64,000 bases of DNA from Acidimicrobiia bacterium (GCA_023265025.1 JAHFUP010000010.1:34980-98979); one strand, 5' to 3'. Shown: positions 18,848 through 27,940, numbered from the stretch's first letter. Notes: a model not told the origin generated them from the letters alone. Made by a program: numbers and translations.

Positions 18848-18875
18848 GTTCAACCAAGTAGTTGAACCTTCAACT
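18848..18875. promoter_or_regulatory. double palindrome upstream of yceI, probable MarR-family operator
   Basis: Two overlapping palindromes are present: GTTCAAC-caagta-GTTGAAC (18848-18867) and AGTTGAA-cc-TTCAACT (18860-18875), both perfect over 7 bp arms. TTCAAC/GTTGAA half-sites of this kind are typical of MarR-type repressors. The site is 40-67 bp before the yceI ATG, a position fitting repression. No marR gene is in the window. Confidence 0.6.
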
Positions 18876-18914
18876 GACAACCCCGCCCCGTCGGGGCGGA
18901 CAAAGGAGCTCGAC

Positions 18915-19487
18915 ATGGCAACCACCTTCACCCGTGACTACCAGGGTGTGCAGGTCCCCCAGGCCGGGACGTACGCCCTCGACAAGGGCCACACGACCGT
19001 CGAGTTCGTCGGCCGCCACCTGATGATCACCAAGGTGCGCGGGCGCTTCACCGACTTCGACGGCCAGCTCGTGATCGGCGACACCCCCGAGAACTCCTCG
19101 GTCGAGGTCACCATCAACACCGCCAGCGTGGACACGTCCGATGAGAAGCGTGACGGCCACCTGCGCAGCGGCGACTTCCTCGACGTGGAGAACTACCCCA
19201 CCATCGCCTTCCGCAGCACGAGTGTCGACCTGGGCCGCGACGGCTCGGCCAAGCTCACCGGCGACCTCACCATCAAGGACGTCACCCGCCCGGTGACCTT
19301 GGACGTCGAGTTCGACGGTGCCCAGGCCGACCCGTGGGGCGGCCAGCGCCTGGGCTTCTCGGCCCACGCCGAGATCGACCGCGAGGACTGGGGCCTGACC
19401 TGGAACGTCGCCCTGGAGACCGGCGGCGTGCTGGTCGGCAAGAAGATCCGCCTCGAGTTCAACGTCGAGGCCGTCAAGCAGTCGTAG
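18915..19487 (+). CDS. yceI: YceI family lipocalin-like protein
   Basis: This 190-residue protein has the YceI pattern: YALDKGHTTVEFVGRHLMITKVRGRF, SVEVTINTASVDTSDEKRDGHLRS, DFLDVENYPTIAFRS and a final IRLEFNVEAVK. YceI proteins form a beta-barrel that binds isoprenoid-type lipids. No signal peptide is visible, so this copy is likely cytoplasmic, as in many actinobacteria. The ATG is preceded by AAAGGAGCT. The double palindrome upstream suggests control by a MarR-like repressor. Its end overlaps truA by 14 bp on the other strand. Confidence 0.9.
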   Translation: MATTFTRDYQGVQVPQAGTYALDKGHTTVEFVGRHLMITKVRGRFTDFDGQLVIGDTPENSSVEVTINTASVDTSDEKRDGHLRSGDFLDVENYPTIAFRSTSVDLGRDGSAKLTGDLTIKDVTRPVTLDVEFDGAQADPWGGQRLGFSAHAEIDREDWGLTWNVALETGGVLVGKKIRLEFNVEAVKQS

Positions 19488-20283
19488 TCCCGTCGTCAGT
19501 GCCCCGGTCTTTCCAGTGCGACCGGGGCACTGACGCGTCCGGGTACTCGACCTCCCAGAGACACAGGCCCCGGGCCGGCGCGACGCGGTCGGCCATCGAC
19601 CGGTCCCGGGCCCGCAGGATGGCGGCCATCTCGCCGGCCCGCCGGCGCCCCAGCCCCATCGGCACCATGGTGCCGACGATGGCCCGCACCATCTGCTGGC
19701 AGAACGAGCTGGCGTCGATGTCGAAGCGCAGGATGCCGTCGCCCACGTCCAGCCACCGGGCGTCGTAGACGAGGCGCACCATGCTGGCGTCGGGCACCCG
19801 CTTCGACACCCGGCAGAACGACGAGAAGTCGTGCTCGCCGATGAGAGGGTCGCAGGCCAGGCGCAGGGCGGCCAGGTCGAGCGCTTGGGGCACGTGCCAC
19901 GTCGTCGTGGCGAGGAACGGGTCGGGCGCCGGCCAGTTGAGGACCCTGTACCGGTAGCGACGGGCGACGGCGGAGTACCGGGCGTGGAAGCCCTCCGGGG
20001 CCACCTCGGCTGACCGGATGGCGATGGCCGGGCCCAGCATGCTGTTGAGGTTGCGTTGGAGGGCGACCAGGTCGGGCTCGGACTCGACGTCGAAGTGGAC
20101 CACGTTGCCCCACGCGTGCACGCCGGCGTCGGTCCGGCCGGCGACGATGAGTGTCACCGGCTGGCGGAGGATCGTCGACAGGGCGGCCTTCAGCTCACCC
20201 CCGACCGTCTTCACGTTCAAGTTCTCCGAGAAGCCGGAGAACCCGCTCCCGTCGTACGCGATCGTCATCCGCACCCGGGTCAC
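19474..20283 (-). CDS. truA: tRNA pseudouridine(38-40) synthase TruA
   Basis: TruA isomerises U38-U40 in the anticodon arm of tRNAs. The 269-residue protein has the catalytic Asp52 in AGRTDAGVHAWGNVVHF, the early TIAYDGSGFSGF and the late FDIDASSFCQQMVRAIVGTM. It follows rplQ, as in many actinobacteria. The C-terminal 15-20 residues overlap the yceI 3' end and the hairpin, so they are likely unconserved. An HWKDRGTDDG tail supports this. Confidence 0.95.
   Translation of the reverse strand: MTRVRMTIAYDGSGFSGFSENLNVKTVGGELKAALSTILRQPVTLIVAGRTDAGVHAWGNVVHFDVESEPDLVALQRNLNSMLGPAIAIRSAEVAPEGFHARYSAVARRYRYRVLNWPAPDPFLATTTWHVPQALDLAALRLACDPLIGEHDFSSFCRVSKRVPDASMVRLVYDARWLDVGDGILRFDIDASSFCQQMVRAIVGTMVPMGLGRRRAGEMAAILRARDRSMADRVAPARGLCLWEVEYPDASVPRSHWKDRGTDDGTTTA
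19495..19534. terminator. 15 bp perfect hairpin between convergent yceI and truA
   Basis: GTCAGTGCCCCGGTC (19495-19509) pairs perfectly with 19520-19534 across a 10-base loop. It starts 7 bases after the yceI stop and lies inside the last codons of truA, so it could terminate both convergent genes. Neither side has a strong T tract, so intrinsic termination would be atypical. Confidence 0.55.
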
Positions 20284-20298
20284 GGGCTCACCGCAATT

Positions 20299-20336
20299 GG
20301 CTGCAGTGACGTGCCAGTAGGCACGTAGCTGCAGCC
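20299..20336 (-). terminator. GGCTGCAG-type hairpin after rplQ
   Basis: Outer arms GGCTGCAG (20299-20306) and CTGCAGCC (20329-20336) enclose inner arms ACGTGCC and GGCACGT around an AGTA loop. On the minus strand it starts 12 bases after the rplQ stop and is followed by AATTGCG. The outer arms and flanks match the hairpin after rpoC at 41670, so it belongs to a small family. It may be a terminator, pause or mRNA 3'-end element. Confidence 0.6.
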
Positions 20337-20348
20337 AGATCGATCGGG

Positions 20349-20702
20349 CTAGACGAGCTCGATGCGGGCCATCGGCGCGTTGTCGCCGTGGCGGGGGCCC
20401 AGCTTGAGGATCCGGGTGTAGCCCCCCGGGCGCCCTTCGTAGCGGGGGGCGATCTCCTCGAACAGCTTGTGGGCCATGTCCTTGTCGAGCATGTACGAGA
20501 CCACCTGCCGGTGATTGTGCAGCCCGCCCTTGCGGGCCTTGGTGATGAGCTTCTCGGCGATGGGTCGCAGCGCCTTGGCCTTCGCCTCGGTGGTGACGAT
20601 GCCCTCGGCCGCGAAGAGCGACGCGGCCAGGTTGGCGAACATCAGCCGCTGGTGGGCGGCGGAGCCGCCGAACCGCTTGCTCTTGGTGGGAGTGCCCGGC
20701 AT
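20349..20702 (-). CDS. rplQ: 50S ribosomal protein bL17
   Basis: This 117-residue protein begins [20 protein letters not shown] and contains [20 protein letters not shown] and [20 protein letters not shown], which identify bL17. The ATG at 20700-20702 is four bases after the rpoA stop. It is the standard partner of rpoA at the end of the alpha operon. Confidence 0.96.
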   Translation of the reverse strand: MPGTPTKSKRFGGSAAHQRLMFANLAASLFAAEGIVTTEAKAKALRPIAEKLITKARKGGLHNHRQVVSYMLDKDMAHKLFEEIAPRYEGRPGGYTRILKLGPRHGDNAPMARIELV

Positions 20703-20706
20703 GGCG

Positions 20707-21651
20707 CTACGCCCCGGTCTTCGACCGCAGGGACAGGCCCCGCTCGTCGAGCTTCTGGAGGACCTCGTCGAGGGACTTCTGGCCGAAGTTGGTGATGGCC
20801 AGCAGGTCCTCCTCGGTCTTGTTGACCAGCTCGCCCACGGTGTTGACCTGGGCCCGCTTGAGGCAGTTGCGGGGGCGCTCGGAGAGGTCGAGCTCCTCGA
20901 TGGCCAGGTCGAGGTCGGGCGAACCGCTGCCCAGCACGCCGACGTCGCCCAGCTCGAGGGCACGGGGGGCGTCGCTCATCTCGGCCACCAGGGTGACCAG
21001 CGAGCGGAGGGTGGCGCCGGCGGAGGCCAGCGCCTCACGGGGCGAGATGGAGCCGTCGGTCTCGATGTCGAGGGTCAGGCGGTCGTAGTTGGTGGCCTGC
21101 TCGACCCGGGTGGGCTCCACCGTGAAGGCCACCCGCCGCACCGGGGAGAAGATCGAGTCGATCGGGATGACCCCGATGACCGAGGACTTCTTGTTCTTGT
21201 CGGCCGTGACGTAGCCCCGGCCCCGCTCGACGGTGATGTCGAGGGCCAGGCGGGACTTGCCCGACAGCGTGGCGATGTGCATGTCCGGGTTCAGGATCTC
21301 GATGTCGGAGTGGGGCTGGAGGTCACGGGCGGTGACGTCGGCAGGGCCACGGGCGTCGAGGCGGAGGGTGACCGGCTCGTCGGACTCCACCCGGAGGACG
21401 AGGTCCTTCAGGTTGAGCATGATGTCGGTGACGTCCTCCTTCACCCCGGCGATGGTGGTGAACTCGTGCAGGACGTCGTCGAAGCGGATCGACGTGACGG
21501 CGGCGCCGGGGATGGACGACAGCAGCGTGCGCCGCAGTGAGTTGCCCAGCGTGTGACCGAAGCCGGGCTCGAGGGGCGAGATGGTGAACAGCTGGCGGTC
21601 GCCCTCCTGCTCGCCGAGGGCTTCGACTGACGGGCGCTGAATGATGAGCAT
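20707..21651 (-). CDS. rpoA: RNA polymerase alpha subunit
   Basis: This 314-residue subunit has the N-terminal assembly domain ([19 protein letters not shown] near residue 27, [13 protein letters not shown]) and the C-terminal DNA- and activator-binding domain ([25 protein letters not shown] split across residues 240-265, then [10 protein letters not shown]). It dimerises to start core enzyme assembly. It lies 14 bp after rpsD. Confidence 0.97.
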   Translation of the reverse strand: MLIIQRPSVEALGEQEGDRQLFTISPLEPGFGHTLGNSLRRTLLSSIPGAAVTSIRFDDVLHEFTTIAGVKEDVTDIMLNLKDLVLRVESDEPVTLRLDARGPADVTARDLQPHSDIEILNPDMHIATLSGKSRLALDITVERGRGYVTADKNKKSSVIGVIPIDSIFSPVRRVAFTVEPTRVEQATNYDRLTLDIETDGSISPREALASAGATLRSLVTLVAEMSDAPRALELGDVGVLGSGSPDLDLAIEELDLSERPRNCLKRAQVNTVGELVNKTEEDLLAITNFGQKSLDEVLQKLDERGLSLRSKTGA

Positions 21652-21665
21652 GCTTTTCGCTTTCT

Positions 21666-22289
21666 TTACTTCGAGTAGAGCTCGACGATGAGCGACTCGC
21701 GCACCGGGACGTCGATGTGCTCGCGCAGGGGCAGGTCGCGCACGGTGGCGGTGAACCCCTCGCCGGAGACCTCGAGCCAGGGCGGCTTGACGCGGTCGAG
21801 CGTGTCCAGGTTGTGGCGCAGGACGATCATGGAGCGGGACTTCTCCCGGATCTCCACCACGTCACCCTTGCGCACCTGGTAGCTGGGAATGGTGACCCGC
21901 CGGCCGTTGACGTTCACGTGGCCGTGGCGGACGAACTGGCGGGACTGGTTGCGGCTGGAGCCCCAGCCAGCACGGAAGGCCACGTTGTCGAGGCGCTGCT
22001 CGAGCATGCGCAGCAGGTTCTCGCCGGTGATGCCGTCCTGGCGGTTGGCTTCCTTGTACATGTTGCGGAACTGCTTCTCGAGCACCCCGTAGATGCGGCG
22101 GGCCTTCTGCTTCTCCCGCAGCTGGAACATGTACTCGGACTCCCGGATGCGGCCGCGACCATGCATGCCCGGGGGGTAGGGCCGGCGCTCGATCGGGCAC
22201 TTCATCGAGTCGCACTTCGGGCCCTTGAGGAAGAGCTTCATCTTCTCCCGCCGGCACAGACGGCAGACGGGACCTGTGTACCTAGCCAT
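21666..22289 (-). CDS. rpsD: 30S ribosomal protein uS4
   Basis: This 207-residue protein carries a zinc-type N-terminus (CRLC at residues 9-12, CDSMKC near 26-31), then ERRPYPPGMHG, REKQKARRIYGVLEKQF and the S4 RNA-binding domain RLDNVAFRAGW with RQFVRHGHVNVNGRRV. uS4 nucleates 30S assembly and in many bacteria represses its own operon. Repeat copy C separates it from rpsK, which are normally close together, and reaches its start codon, so any autoregulatory site would have to be in or next to the repeat. Confidence 0.97.
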   Translation of the reverse strand: MARYTGPVCRLCRREKMKLFLKGPKCDSMKCPIERRPYPPGMHGRGRIRESEYMFQLREKQKARRIYGVLEKQFRNMYKEANRQDGITGENLLRMLEQRLDNVAFRAGWGSSRNQSRQFVRHGHVNVNGRRVTIPSYQVRKGDVVEIREKSRSMIVLRHNLDTLDRVKPPWLEVSGEGFTATVRDLPLREHIDVPVRESLIVELYSK

Positions 22290-22421
22290 TTCGCCCTCGC
22301 TCGATTCGCTCCGCTCGTGCGAGTTGATCGCGCTCCGGCCGGCCGGCGGAGCCGGCCCGGCCTCCGCCGTGCCTCTTGCTGGCAGCCGATGGGGCCGCCT
22401 GCGGCGGCGTGAGCAGCCGCC
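22290..22421 (+). repeat. three-hairpin intergenic repeat, copy C (inverted relative to the genes)
   Basis: It begins at the rpsD start codon with TTCGCCCTCGCTCG. A hairpin-rich CGCTCCGCTCG segment follows, then GGCCGGCGGAGCCGGCC, linker CCTCCGCCGTGCCTCTTG, conserved GGCAGCCGATGGGG and stem CCGCCTGCGGCGG. It sits between rpsK and rpsD and reads on the plus strand. Confidence 0.8.
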
Positions 22422-22442
22422 AGGATCGTCCTAGCACCTTAT

Positions 22443-22841
22443 TCATACTCTTCTTCTCTTCGGGGGGCGGCAGCCGTTGTGGGGGATGGGGGTGAGGTCC
22501 TTGATGCCCGAAACCTCGATGCCGGTCTGCTGGATCGAGCGGATGGCGGTCTCGCGGCCGGAGCCGGGGCCCTTCACCAGCACGTCGACCTTGCGGACAC
22601 CGTGCTCCATGGCCCGCCGGGCACAGGCTTCGGCGGCCAGCTGCGCGGCGAACGGCGTGGACTTGCGGGAGCCCTTGAAGCCGACGTTGCCGGCGGAGGC
22701 CCACGCCAGGACGTTGCCCTCCATGTCGCTGATCGAGATGATCGTGTTGTTGAACGAGCTCTTGATGTGCGCCACCCCGTAGGAGACGTTCTTCCGCTCG
22801 CGCTTCTTGGGGCGCCTACCGCCCGGCTTCGGCTTCGGCAT
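22443..22841 (-). CDS. rpsK: 30S ribosomal protein uS11
   Basis: This 132-residue protein has [39 protein letters not shown] and the C-terminal [18 protein letters not shown], the uS11 signature. Its ATG overlaps the rpsM stop by one base (TAATG), so the two are coupled. Repeat copy C follows after 20 bp. Confidence 0.97.
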   Translation of the reverse strand: MPKPKPGGRRPKKRERKNVSYGVAHIKSSFNNTIISISDMEGNVLAWASAGNVGFKGSRKSTPFAAQLAAEACARRAMEHGVRKVDVLVKGPGSGRETAIRSIQQTGIEVSGIKDLTPIPHNGCRPPKRRRV

Positions 22842-23218
22842 TACTTCCTGACCTTCTTCTTTCCGGCGACGGTCTTCTTGGGACCCTTGCGAGTACGGGC
22901 GTTGGTGTGGGTCCGCTGGCCGCGAACGGGCAGGCCACGACGGTGGCGGATGCCCTGGTAGCAGCCGATCTCGATCTTGCGCTTGATGTCCTGGGCCACG
23001 TCGCGCCGCAGGTCACCCTCGACCTTGAGGTTGGCGTCGATGTGGGCGCGGAGCTGGGCGACCTCTTCCTCGGTCAGGTCCCGGACCCGCGTGTTCGGGT
23101 CGATCCCCGTCGCCGTGCATACCTGGGTGGCGGTGGTCCGGCCGATCCCGAGGATGTAGGTGAGGGAGATCTCCAGCCGCTTCTCGCGGGGAATGTCGAC
23201 GCCTGAGATGCGCGCCAT
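22841..23218 (-). CDS. rpsM: 30S ribosomal protein uS13
   Basis: This 125-residue protein begins [20 protein letters not shown], followed by [12 protein letters not shown] and the helix [20 protein letters not shown] with a basic tail. It contacts the head of the 30S and the tRNAs. It follows rpmJ by 59 bp; that gap has a short CGCTGCGCTCACTCG segment resembling the first module of the repeat family, but nothing else of it. Confidence 0.97.
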   Translation of the reverse strand: MARISGVDIPREKRLEISLTYILGIGRTTATQVCTATGIDPNTRVRDLTEEEVAQLRAHIDANLKVEGDLRRDVAQDIKRKIEIGCYQGIRHRRGLPVRGQRTHTNARTRKGPKKTVAGKKKVRK

Positions 23219-23277
23219 CTATATCTCCCGCTCAGAGGGCCGCTCGGGCCACGTCTCTTTCGCTGCGCTCACTCGAC

Positions 23278-23391
23278 TCAGCCCTGCCGCTGCTTGTGGC
23301 GGGGGTTGGAGCAGATCACCATTACCTTGCCCTCGCGGCGGATGACCTTGCAGCGCTCACAGATCTTTTTCACACTCGGCTTGACTTTCAT
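23278..23391 (-). CDS. rpmJ: 50S ribosomal protein bL36
   Basis: This 37-residue protein, [19 protein letters not shown] then a second half ending [11 protein letters not shown], has the zinc ligands C-x2-C, C and H of the zinc-binding form of bL36. It lies between infA and rpsM, its usual place. The start ATG is at 23389-23391, 22 bp after the infA stop. Confidence 0.95.
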   Translation of the reverse strand: MKVKPSVKKICERCKVIRREGKVMVICSNPRHKQRQG

Positions 23392-23413
23392 GTGGAGGCC
23401 TTCATGGCTGCCT

Positions 23414-23638
23414 TTACTTGTAGCGATAGGTGATTCGCCCACGACTGATGTCGTACGGCGTCAGCTCCACCTGCACCCGGTCACCAGGAAGGATCCGGAT
23501 GTAGTGCATCCGCATCTTCCCCGAAATGTGCGCGAGTACCTTGTGGCCGTTCTCCAGCTCGACGCGGAACATGGCGTTGGGCAGCGGTTCGACGACCGTG
23601 CCTTCCATCACGATGGCGTCTTCCTTGGGCTTGGGCAG
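23414..23638 (-). CDS. infA: translation initiation factor IF-1, probable CTG start
   Basis: IF-1 binds the A site of the 30S during initiation. The protein reads [20 protein letters not shown] then [20 protein letters not shown] and ends [11 protein letters not shown], a complete IF-1 of 74 residues. No ATG, GTG or TTG lies at the expected place. The codon before PKPKED is CTG, six bases after a strong AGGAGA ribosome binding site. The nearest upstream TTG would put that site inside the gene. A -10-like TATTCT at 23694-23699 on the minus strand suggests a promoter in the 116 bp gap after map, but no good -35 is seen. Confidence 0.9.
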   Translation of the reverse strand: MPKPKEDAIVMEGTVVEPLPNAMFRVELENGHKVLAHISGKMRMHYIRILPGDRVQVELTPYDISRGRITYRYK

Positions 23639-23754
23639 GTGATGTCTCCTGACGACGCGTCTCAACCAGCGAACTGCCGGGGGACAGGTGGATAGAATAA
23701 CGCACTTCGGCGCGGTAGTTCCCGGGGGGTCCGCGCGCGGGCGCCTGACGGGTG

Positions 23755-24507
23755 CTAGTCCAGGACGGTCAGGACCTCGGGGCCGTCCTCGGTGACGGCG
23801 ATCGAGTGCTCGAAGTGGGCCGACAGCGAACCGTCGGCGGTGATGACCGTCCAACCGTCGTCGTTGAGCTGGGTCTCCGGGCTGCCGAGGTTGACCATCG
23901 GCTCCACCGCCAGGCAGTGGCCGACCTTGAGCTTCATCCCCTTGCCCGGATCGCCGTAGTTCGGCACCTGGGGCTCCTCGTGCATGGCTCGGCCGATTCC
24001 GTGGCCGACGTACTCCCGCACCACCGAGAAGCCGGCGCCCTCGGCGACGGTCTGGACCGCGTGGCCGATGTCGGAGAGCCGGGCCCCTTTCCGGACGTGC
24101 TCGATGCCCGCCCACAGGCTGTCCTCGGTGACCGTCAGCAGCTTGCGGGCTTCCTCGGAGATCTCCCCCACCGGGATGGTGCGGGCCGCGTCGCCGTGCC
24201 AGCCTTCGATGATCGCGCCGCAGTCGATGGAGATGATGTCCCCCTCTTCGAGGCGGTAGTCGCCTGGAATGCCGTGGACGATCACGTCGTTCGGCGAGGT
24301 GCAGATCACCGCCGGGTAGCCGTGGTATCCGAGGAAGTTCGACTTGGCCCTGCGCTTGGCCAGGACCTCCCGGGCCACCTTGTCCAGGTCGGCCGTCGTG
24401 ATCCCCGGCCGTGCCGCGGTGGCGCACGCCTCCAGCATCTCGGCGACCACCCGGCCGGCCCGGCGCATCTTGGCGATCTCCTCCGCGGACTTGAGGGTTA
24501 TGGGCAT
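23755..24507 (-). CDS. map: methionine aminopeptidase
   Basis: This cytoplasmic enzyme removes the initiator Met from new proteins. The 250-residue type I protein has the metal ligands in [38 protein letters not shown] and a final AHFEHSIAV. It lies downstream of adk but is separated from it by repeat copy D, where most bacteria have a few bases. The N-terminal zinc-finger extension found in some actinobacterial MetAPs is absent. Confidence 0.96.
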   Translation of the reverse strand: MPITLKSAEEIAKMRRAGRVVAEMLEACATAARPGITTADLDKVAREVLAKRRAKSNFLGYHGYPAVICTSPNDVIVHGIPGDYRLEEGDIISIDCGAIIEGWHGDAARTIPVGEISEEARKLLTVTEDSLWAGIEHVRKGARLSDIGHAVQTVAEGAGFSVVREYVGHGIGRAMHEEPQVPNYGDPGKGMKLKVGHCLAVEPMVNLGSPETQLNDDGWTVITADGSLSAHFEHSIAVTEDGPEVLTVLD

Positions 24508-24520
24508 CGGGCTGTGCCTT

Positions 24521-24685
24521 CGCCGTCGGCCACGATCGGCCGCCGGAGGCGGCCCTCTATGGCTGGCGGTATATGCGGCGAGCGCAGCGACGCCGCCAAG
24601 ACGAGTTCGGCGGAGGCCGGCCGGCTCCGCCGGCTGGCCGGAGCTCGATTGCCTCGATCGAACGGAGCGAAGCGAGTGAGATTGA
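24521..24685 (-). repeat. three-hairpin intergenic repeat, copy D
   Basis: Read on the minus strand it begins directly after the adk TGA: CACTCGCTTCGCTCCG, then GAGCTCCGGCC, core AGCCGGCGGAGCCGGCC, CCTCCGCCGAAC. An extra hairpin (GGCGGCGTCGCTGCGCTCGC) follows, then GCCAGCCATAGAGGG and CCGCCTCCGGCGG. It is the longest same-sense copy and the only one with an inserted hairpin. Confidence 0.8.
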
Positions 24686-25348
24686 TCATCGTCGCGCCAG
24701 ACGGCTTTCGATGGCACGCAGGAGGCGGCGCGTGACCGTGTCGGGGTCGCCCTCGCCGTCGACGGCAGCCAGCCGGTCGGTGGCCAGGTACCAGGCCACG
24801 AGGGGGGCGGTCTGCTTGTCGTACTGCTCAAGCCGCCTGGTGATGACGGCCTCGGTGTCGTCCTCGCGCTGGACGACCGCCCCGCCGCAGGCGTCGCAGG
24901 TCCAGTCCTGCCTCGGCGGGGCATCGACGCTGTAGTTGAGGCCGCAGACGGCGCACACCCGACGGCTGGCGAGGCGCTTCAGGACAACGCCGGTCGGCAC
25001 GTCGAGCTCGATGACCAGGTCGACGTGGTGGGGCGACAGCATGTCGTCGAGGGCGTCGGCCTGGGCCACGTTGCGGGGGAAGCCCTCCATCACAAACCCT
25101 CGGTCGGCGGCGTCGAGCTCCTCCAGGCGCTCCCGCACCATCTCGTTCACCACCTCGTCGGGGACCAGGTCACCCGCCTCGACGTACTTCCTGGCCCGGC
25201 GCCCGATCTCGGAGTCACCCTTCATGAACACGCGGAACATGTCGCCGGTCGAGATACGGGGCACGCCGAAGTTCTCGGACAGCCGGATGGCCTGCGTCCC
25301 CTTCCCGGCACCCTGCTTGCCCAGGATGACCAGCCGCGTGGCAAGCAC
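24686..25348 (-). CDS. adk: adenylate kinase with zinc-type LID
   Basis: Adenylate kinase interconverts ATP, AMP and ADP. The 220-residue protein has the P-loop GKQGAGKGTQ near residue 10, STGDMFR in the NMP site and VMEGFPRNVAQ. The LID contains C-x2-C and C-x2-C (CAVC and CDAC), a zinc-binding LID. The GTG start at 25346-25348 shares one base with the secY stop, so the two are coupled. Repeat copy D starts at its stop codon. Confidence 0.96.
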   Translation of the reverse strand: MLATRLVILGKQGAGKGTQAIRLSENFGVPRISTGDMFRVFMKGDSEIGRRARKYVEAGDLVPDEVVNEMVRERLEELDAADRGFVMEGFPRNVAQADALDDMLSPHHVDLVIELDVPTGVVLKRLASRRVCAVCGLNYSVDAPPRQDWTCDACGGAVVQREDDTEAVITRRLEQYDKQTAPLVAWYLATDRLAAVDGEGDPDTVTRRLLRAIESRLARR

Positions 25349-26640
25349 TACGCGAGGAAGCCCTCGTAGTTCCGCATCATCAACTGGCTGTCGATCTGCT
25401 TCATCGTCTCCAAGGCCACACCCACGGCGATCAGGATGGTGGTGCCACCGAACGGGAACTGCCTGACGCCGTAGAGCGAGAGGAGGATGTTCGGGACCAG
25501 GGCGATGGCGGCGAGGAACAGCGAGCCCGGCAGGGTGATGCGGTTGAGAATCTGCCCCAGGTAGCGCTCGGTGGGGGGCCCGGGCCGGATGCCCGGGATG
25601 AAACCACCCTGCTTGCGAATGATGTCCGCCTGTTGCTGCGGGTTGAACGTGATGGCCGTGTAGAAGTAGGTGAAGAACACGATCAACAGGCCGTAGGTGA
25701 AGATGTAGACGATGTTGTCCTGCTGCACCAGGTACTTGTTGATGAAGTTCACCACCACGTCCCACTGCACGATGTTGGACAACAGCACCGGGAAGTAGAG
25801 GACGGAGCTGGCGAAGATGATCGGGATGACGCCGGCCTGGTTGACCTTGAGCGGGATGTAGGTGCTCTGGCCCCCGTACATCCGCCGGCCCACCACCCGC
25901 TTGGCGAACTGCACCGGGATGCGGCGCTGGCCCTGCTCGACGAAGACGATGGCCACGATCATCCCGATGCCCAGGATCATGAACAGGGTGAAGGCGAAGT
26001 AGCCCTTCTCGGCCTGGACGTTGCCGAACTGGGCCGGCATGCGGCTGACCACGTTGGCGAAGATGAGGATCGACATCCCGTTGCCGATTCCCCGCTGGGT
26101 GATCAGCTCGCCCATCCACATCACGATGGCGGTGCCGGCGGTGATGGTGAGGACGATCAGTGCGACGTGGGGCACGTCGAAGGTGGTCACGAGCTTGAGG
26201 TTGGTGTTCGTGCCCTGGCCGAGGAGCCCGTTGTTGAACTGGTAGGTGATGCCGGTGGCCTGCAGGATGGCGAGGCCGACGGTCATGTACCGGGTCCACT
26301 GGGTGATCTTCTTCTGGCCGACCGCACCCTGCTTCTGCCACTGCTCGATGCGAGGGATGACCACCGCCAGCAGCTGCATGATGATCGAGCTGGTGATGTA
26401 CGGCATGATCCCGAGGGCGAAGACCGCCATCTGGGTGAGCGCCCCGCCGGAGAAGAGGTTCAGGAAGCCCAAGACGCCGCCGCTCTCGGCCTGGCGCTGC
26501 AGGTCCTGCACCGCAGCGAAGTCGATGCCCGGCACCGTGACGTTCGAGCCCAGCCGGTACAGGGTGATGATGGCCAGGGTGAAGAGGATCTTGTTGCGGA
26601 GATCCGTGACCTTGTAGATGTTCTTCAGGCTGGAAAGCAT
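25348..26640 (-). CDS. secY: protein translocase subunit SecY
   Basis: SecY is the channel of the Sec export machinery in the cytoplasmic membrane. The 430-residue protein has ten hydrophobic segments, with the N-terminal LRNKILFTLAIITLYRLGS, the plug region AVQDLQRQAESGG and the motif FFTYFYTAITFNPQQQADII near residue 320. It follows rplO by 56 bp in the spc cluster. Its partner secE is also in the window. Confidence 0.97.
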   Translation of the reverse strand: MLSSLKNIYKVTDLRNKILFTLAIITLYRLGSNVTVPGIDFAAVQDLQRQAESGGVLGFLNLFSGGALTQMAVFALGIMPYITSSIIMQLLAVVIPRIEQWQKQGAVGQKKITQWTRYMTVGLAILQATGITYQFNNGLLGQGTNTNLKLVTTFDVPHVALIVLTITAGTAIVMWMGELITQRGIGNGMSILIFANVVSRMPAQFGNVQAEKGYFAFTLFMILGIGMIVAIVFVEQGQRRIPVQFAKRVVGRRMYGGQSTYIPLKVNQAGVIPIIFASSVLYFPVLLSNIVQWDVVVNFINKYLVQQDNIVYIFTYGLLIVFFTYFYTAITFNPQQQADIIRKQGGFIPGIRPGPPTERYLGQILNRITLPGSLFLAAIALVPNILLSLYGVRQFPFGGTTILIAVGVALETMKQIDSQLMMRNYEGFLA

Positions 26641-26696
26641 CTAGTCCTCAAGCTTCTCAGTCGGGCTCGGACCGCTCGAAGGTCTCAGAGTAGTGG

Positions 26697-27185
26697 TCAG
26701 CGGTTCGTAAGGGCGTTGCCCTTGGCGGGCGGGCGGCCGTTGCCGAAGGGCGGGGGCAGGACCTCGACGGTACCCCCCGCGGCGACGATCGCGTCCTCAG
26801 CCGACTTGGAGAACCCGTGGGCCGACACCCGAAGGGCTCGGGACAGCTCACCGCGCCCGAGCACCTTGACCAGGCCGTGCTTGTGGACGAGGCCCTTCTC
26901 GCGGAGGGTCTCGGGGCTGACGACCTCGCCCTCGAACTGCTCCAGCGTGTCCAGGTTGACCACCGCGTACTCCACCCGGAACGGGTTAGTGAAGCCCTTG
27001 AGCTTCGGCACCCGCCGGCTCAGGGGCATCTGGCCACCTTCGAACCCGGGCTTGACCGAGCCGCGGGCGCCCTGGCCCTTGGTGCCCCGGCCGGCGGTCT
27101 TGCCGCCCTTGCCGCCGATGCCGCGACCGACCCGGCGCCGCTCTTTCGTCGACCCGGGGGCCGGCTTCAGGTCGTGGACCTTCAT
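26697..27185 (-). CDS. rplO: 50S ribosomal protein uL15
   Basis: This 162-residue protein has the Gly/Arg-rich start ([21 protein letters not shown]), [19 protein letters not shown] and the globular C-terminus [18 protein letters not shown]. It overlaps rpmD by 4 bp (start at 27185, rpmD stop at 27182). A basic tail ending KGNALTNR is longer than in E. coli. Confidence 0.96.
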   Translation of the reverse strand: MKVHDLKPAPGSTKERRRVGRGIGGKGGKTAGRGTKGQGARGSVKPGFEGGQMPLSRRVPKLKGFTNPFRVEYAVVNLDTLEQFEGEVVSPETLREKGLVHKHGLVKVLGRGELSRALRVSAHGFSKSAEDAIVAAGGTVEVLPPPFGNGRPPAKGNALTNR

Positions 27186-27367
27186 TCGGACTCCTCTGCG
27201 ACGGTGATGAGGTGGCGGACGTTGGCCAGCATGCCCCGCACGTCGGGGCTGTCGGGCAGGCTCGTCTTGCGGCCGATGCCGCAGAGGCCGAGGGCCTTCA
27301 TCGTCTTGCGGTGGATCGGCTTGGTGCCGATCGTGGACTTGACCTGGGTCACGCTGAGGCGGGCCAT
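27182..27367 (-). CDS. rpmD: 50S ribosomal protein uL30
   Basis: This 61-residue protein [20 protein letters not shown] continues [16 protein letters not shown] and [11 protein letters not shown], the complete uL30 pattern. The ATG at 27365-27367 is one base after the rpsE stop. The reading frame runs further upstream but only as an rpsE shadow. Confidence 0.95.
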   Translation of the reverse strand: MARLSVTQVKSTIGTKPIHRKTMKALGLCGIGRKTSLPDSPDVRGMLANVRHLITVAEESE

Positions 27368-27368
27368 C

Positions 27369-27917
27369 TCAGGCCACCTCCACCGGGGTGTGGGGGCCGC
27401 GCTGGGACTCCTGGTAGGCCTTGAGCAGCCCGGGAGGGGTGACCTCCTCCGGGGACTTGCCCCGCTTGCGGGCCACCTCGTCGGGCCGCATGAGGCCCTT
27501 GAGGCCGGCCACGGTGGCGTGGGCCACGTTGATGGCGTTCGACGACCCGAGCGACTTGGCCAGGATGTCGTGCACGCCGGCCGACTCCAGGATGGCCCGA
27601 GCCGCACCGCCGGCGATCACGCCGGTACCGGGGGCGGCCGGCTTGAGCAGCACCCGGCCGGCGCCGCGCTCGCCCAGGATGGGGTGGGTGATGGTGCTGC
27701 CGGCGAGGGGGACGTCGAAGAGCTCCTTCTTCGCCTCTTCGATCCCCTTCTGGATGGCGGCCGGCACTTCCTTGGCCTTGCCATAGCCGAGGCCGACCTT
27801 GCCGGCGCCGTCGCCGACGACCACCAGGGCGGTGAAGGAGAACCGCCGGCCACCCTTGACCACCTTGGCCACGCGGTTGATGGCGATGACGCGTTCTACA
27901 TACGGGCTTTCAGCCAT
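27369..27917 (-). CDS. rpsE: 30S ribosomal protein uS5
   Basis: This 182-residue protein has [21 protein letters not shown] near its start, [15 protein letters not shown] and [17 protein letters not shown]. uS5 takes part in decoding accuracy. I start it at [10 protein letters not shown] (27915-27917) because GGAG lies 4-8 bases before it; five codons further upstream another ATG is open but less well placed. Repeat copy E separates it from rplR. Confidence 0.96.
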   Translation of the reverse strand: MAESPYVERVIAINRVAKVVKGGRRFSFTALVVVGDGAGKVGLGYGKAKEVPAAIQKGIEEAKKELFDVPLAGSTITHPILGERGAGRVLLKPAAPGTGVIAGGAARAILESAGVHDILAKSLGSSNAINVAHATVAGLKGLMRPDEVARKRGKSPEEVTPPGLLKAYQESQRGPHTPVEVA

Positions 27918-27940
27918 GTGACTCCTGACCACTCATGATC

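Noticed and set aside
23219..23277. CGCTGCGCTCACTCG segment between rpmJ and rpsM as an eleventh repeat copy
   Set aside because: Only something like the first hairpin is present; the central stem and CAGCCG block are missing, so I did not count it.
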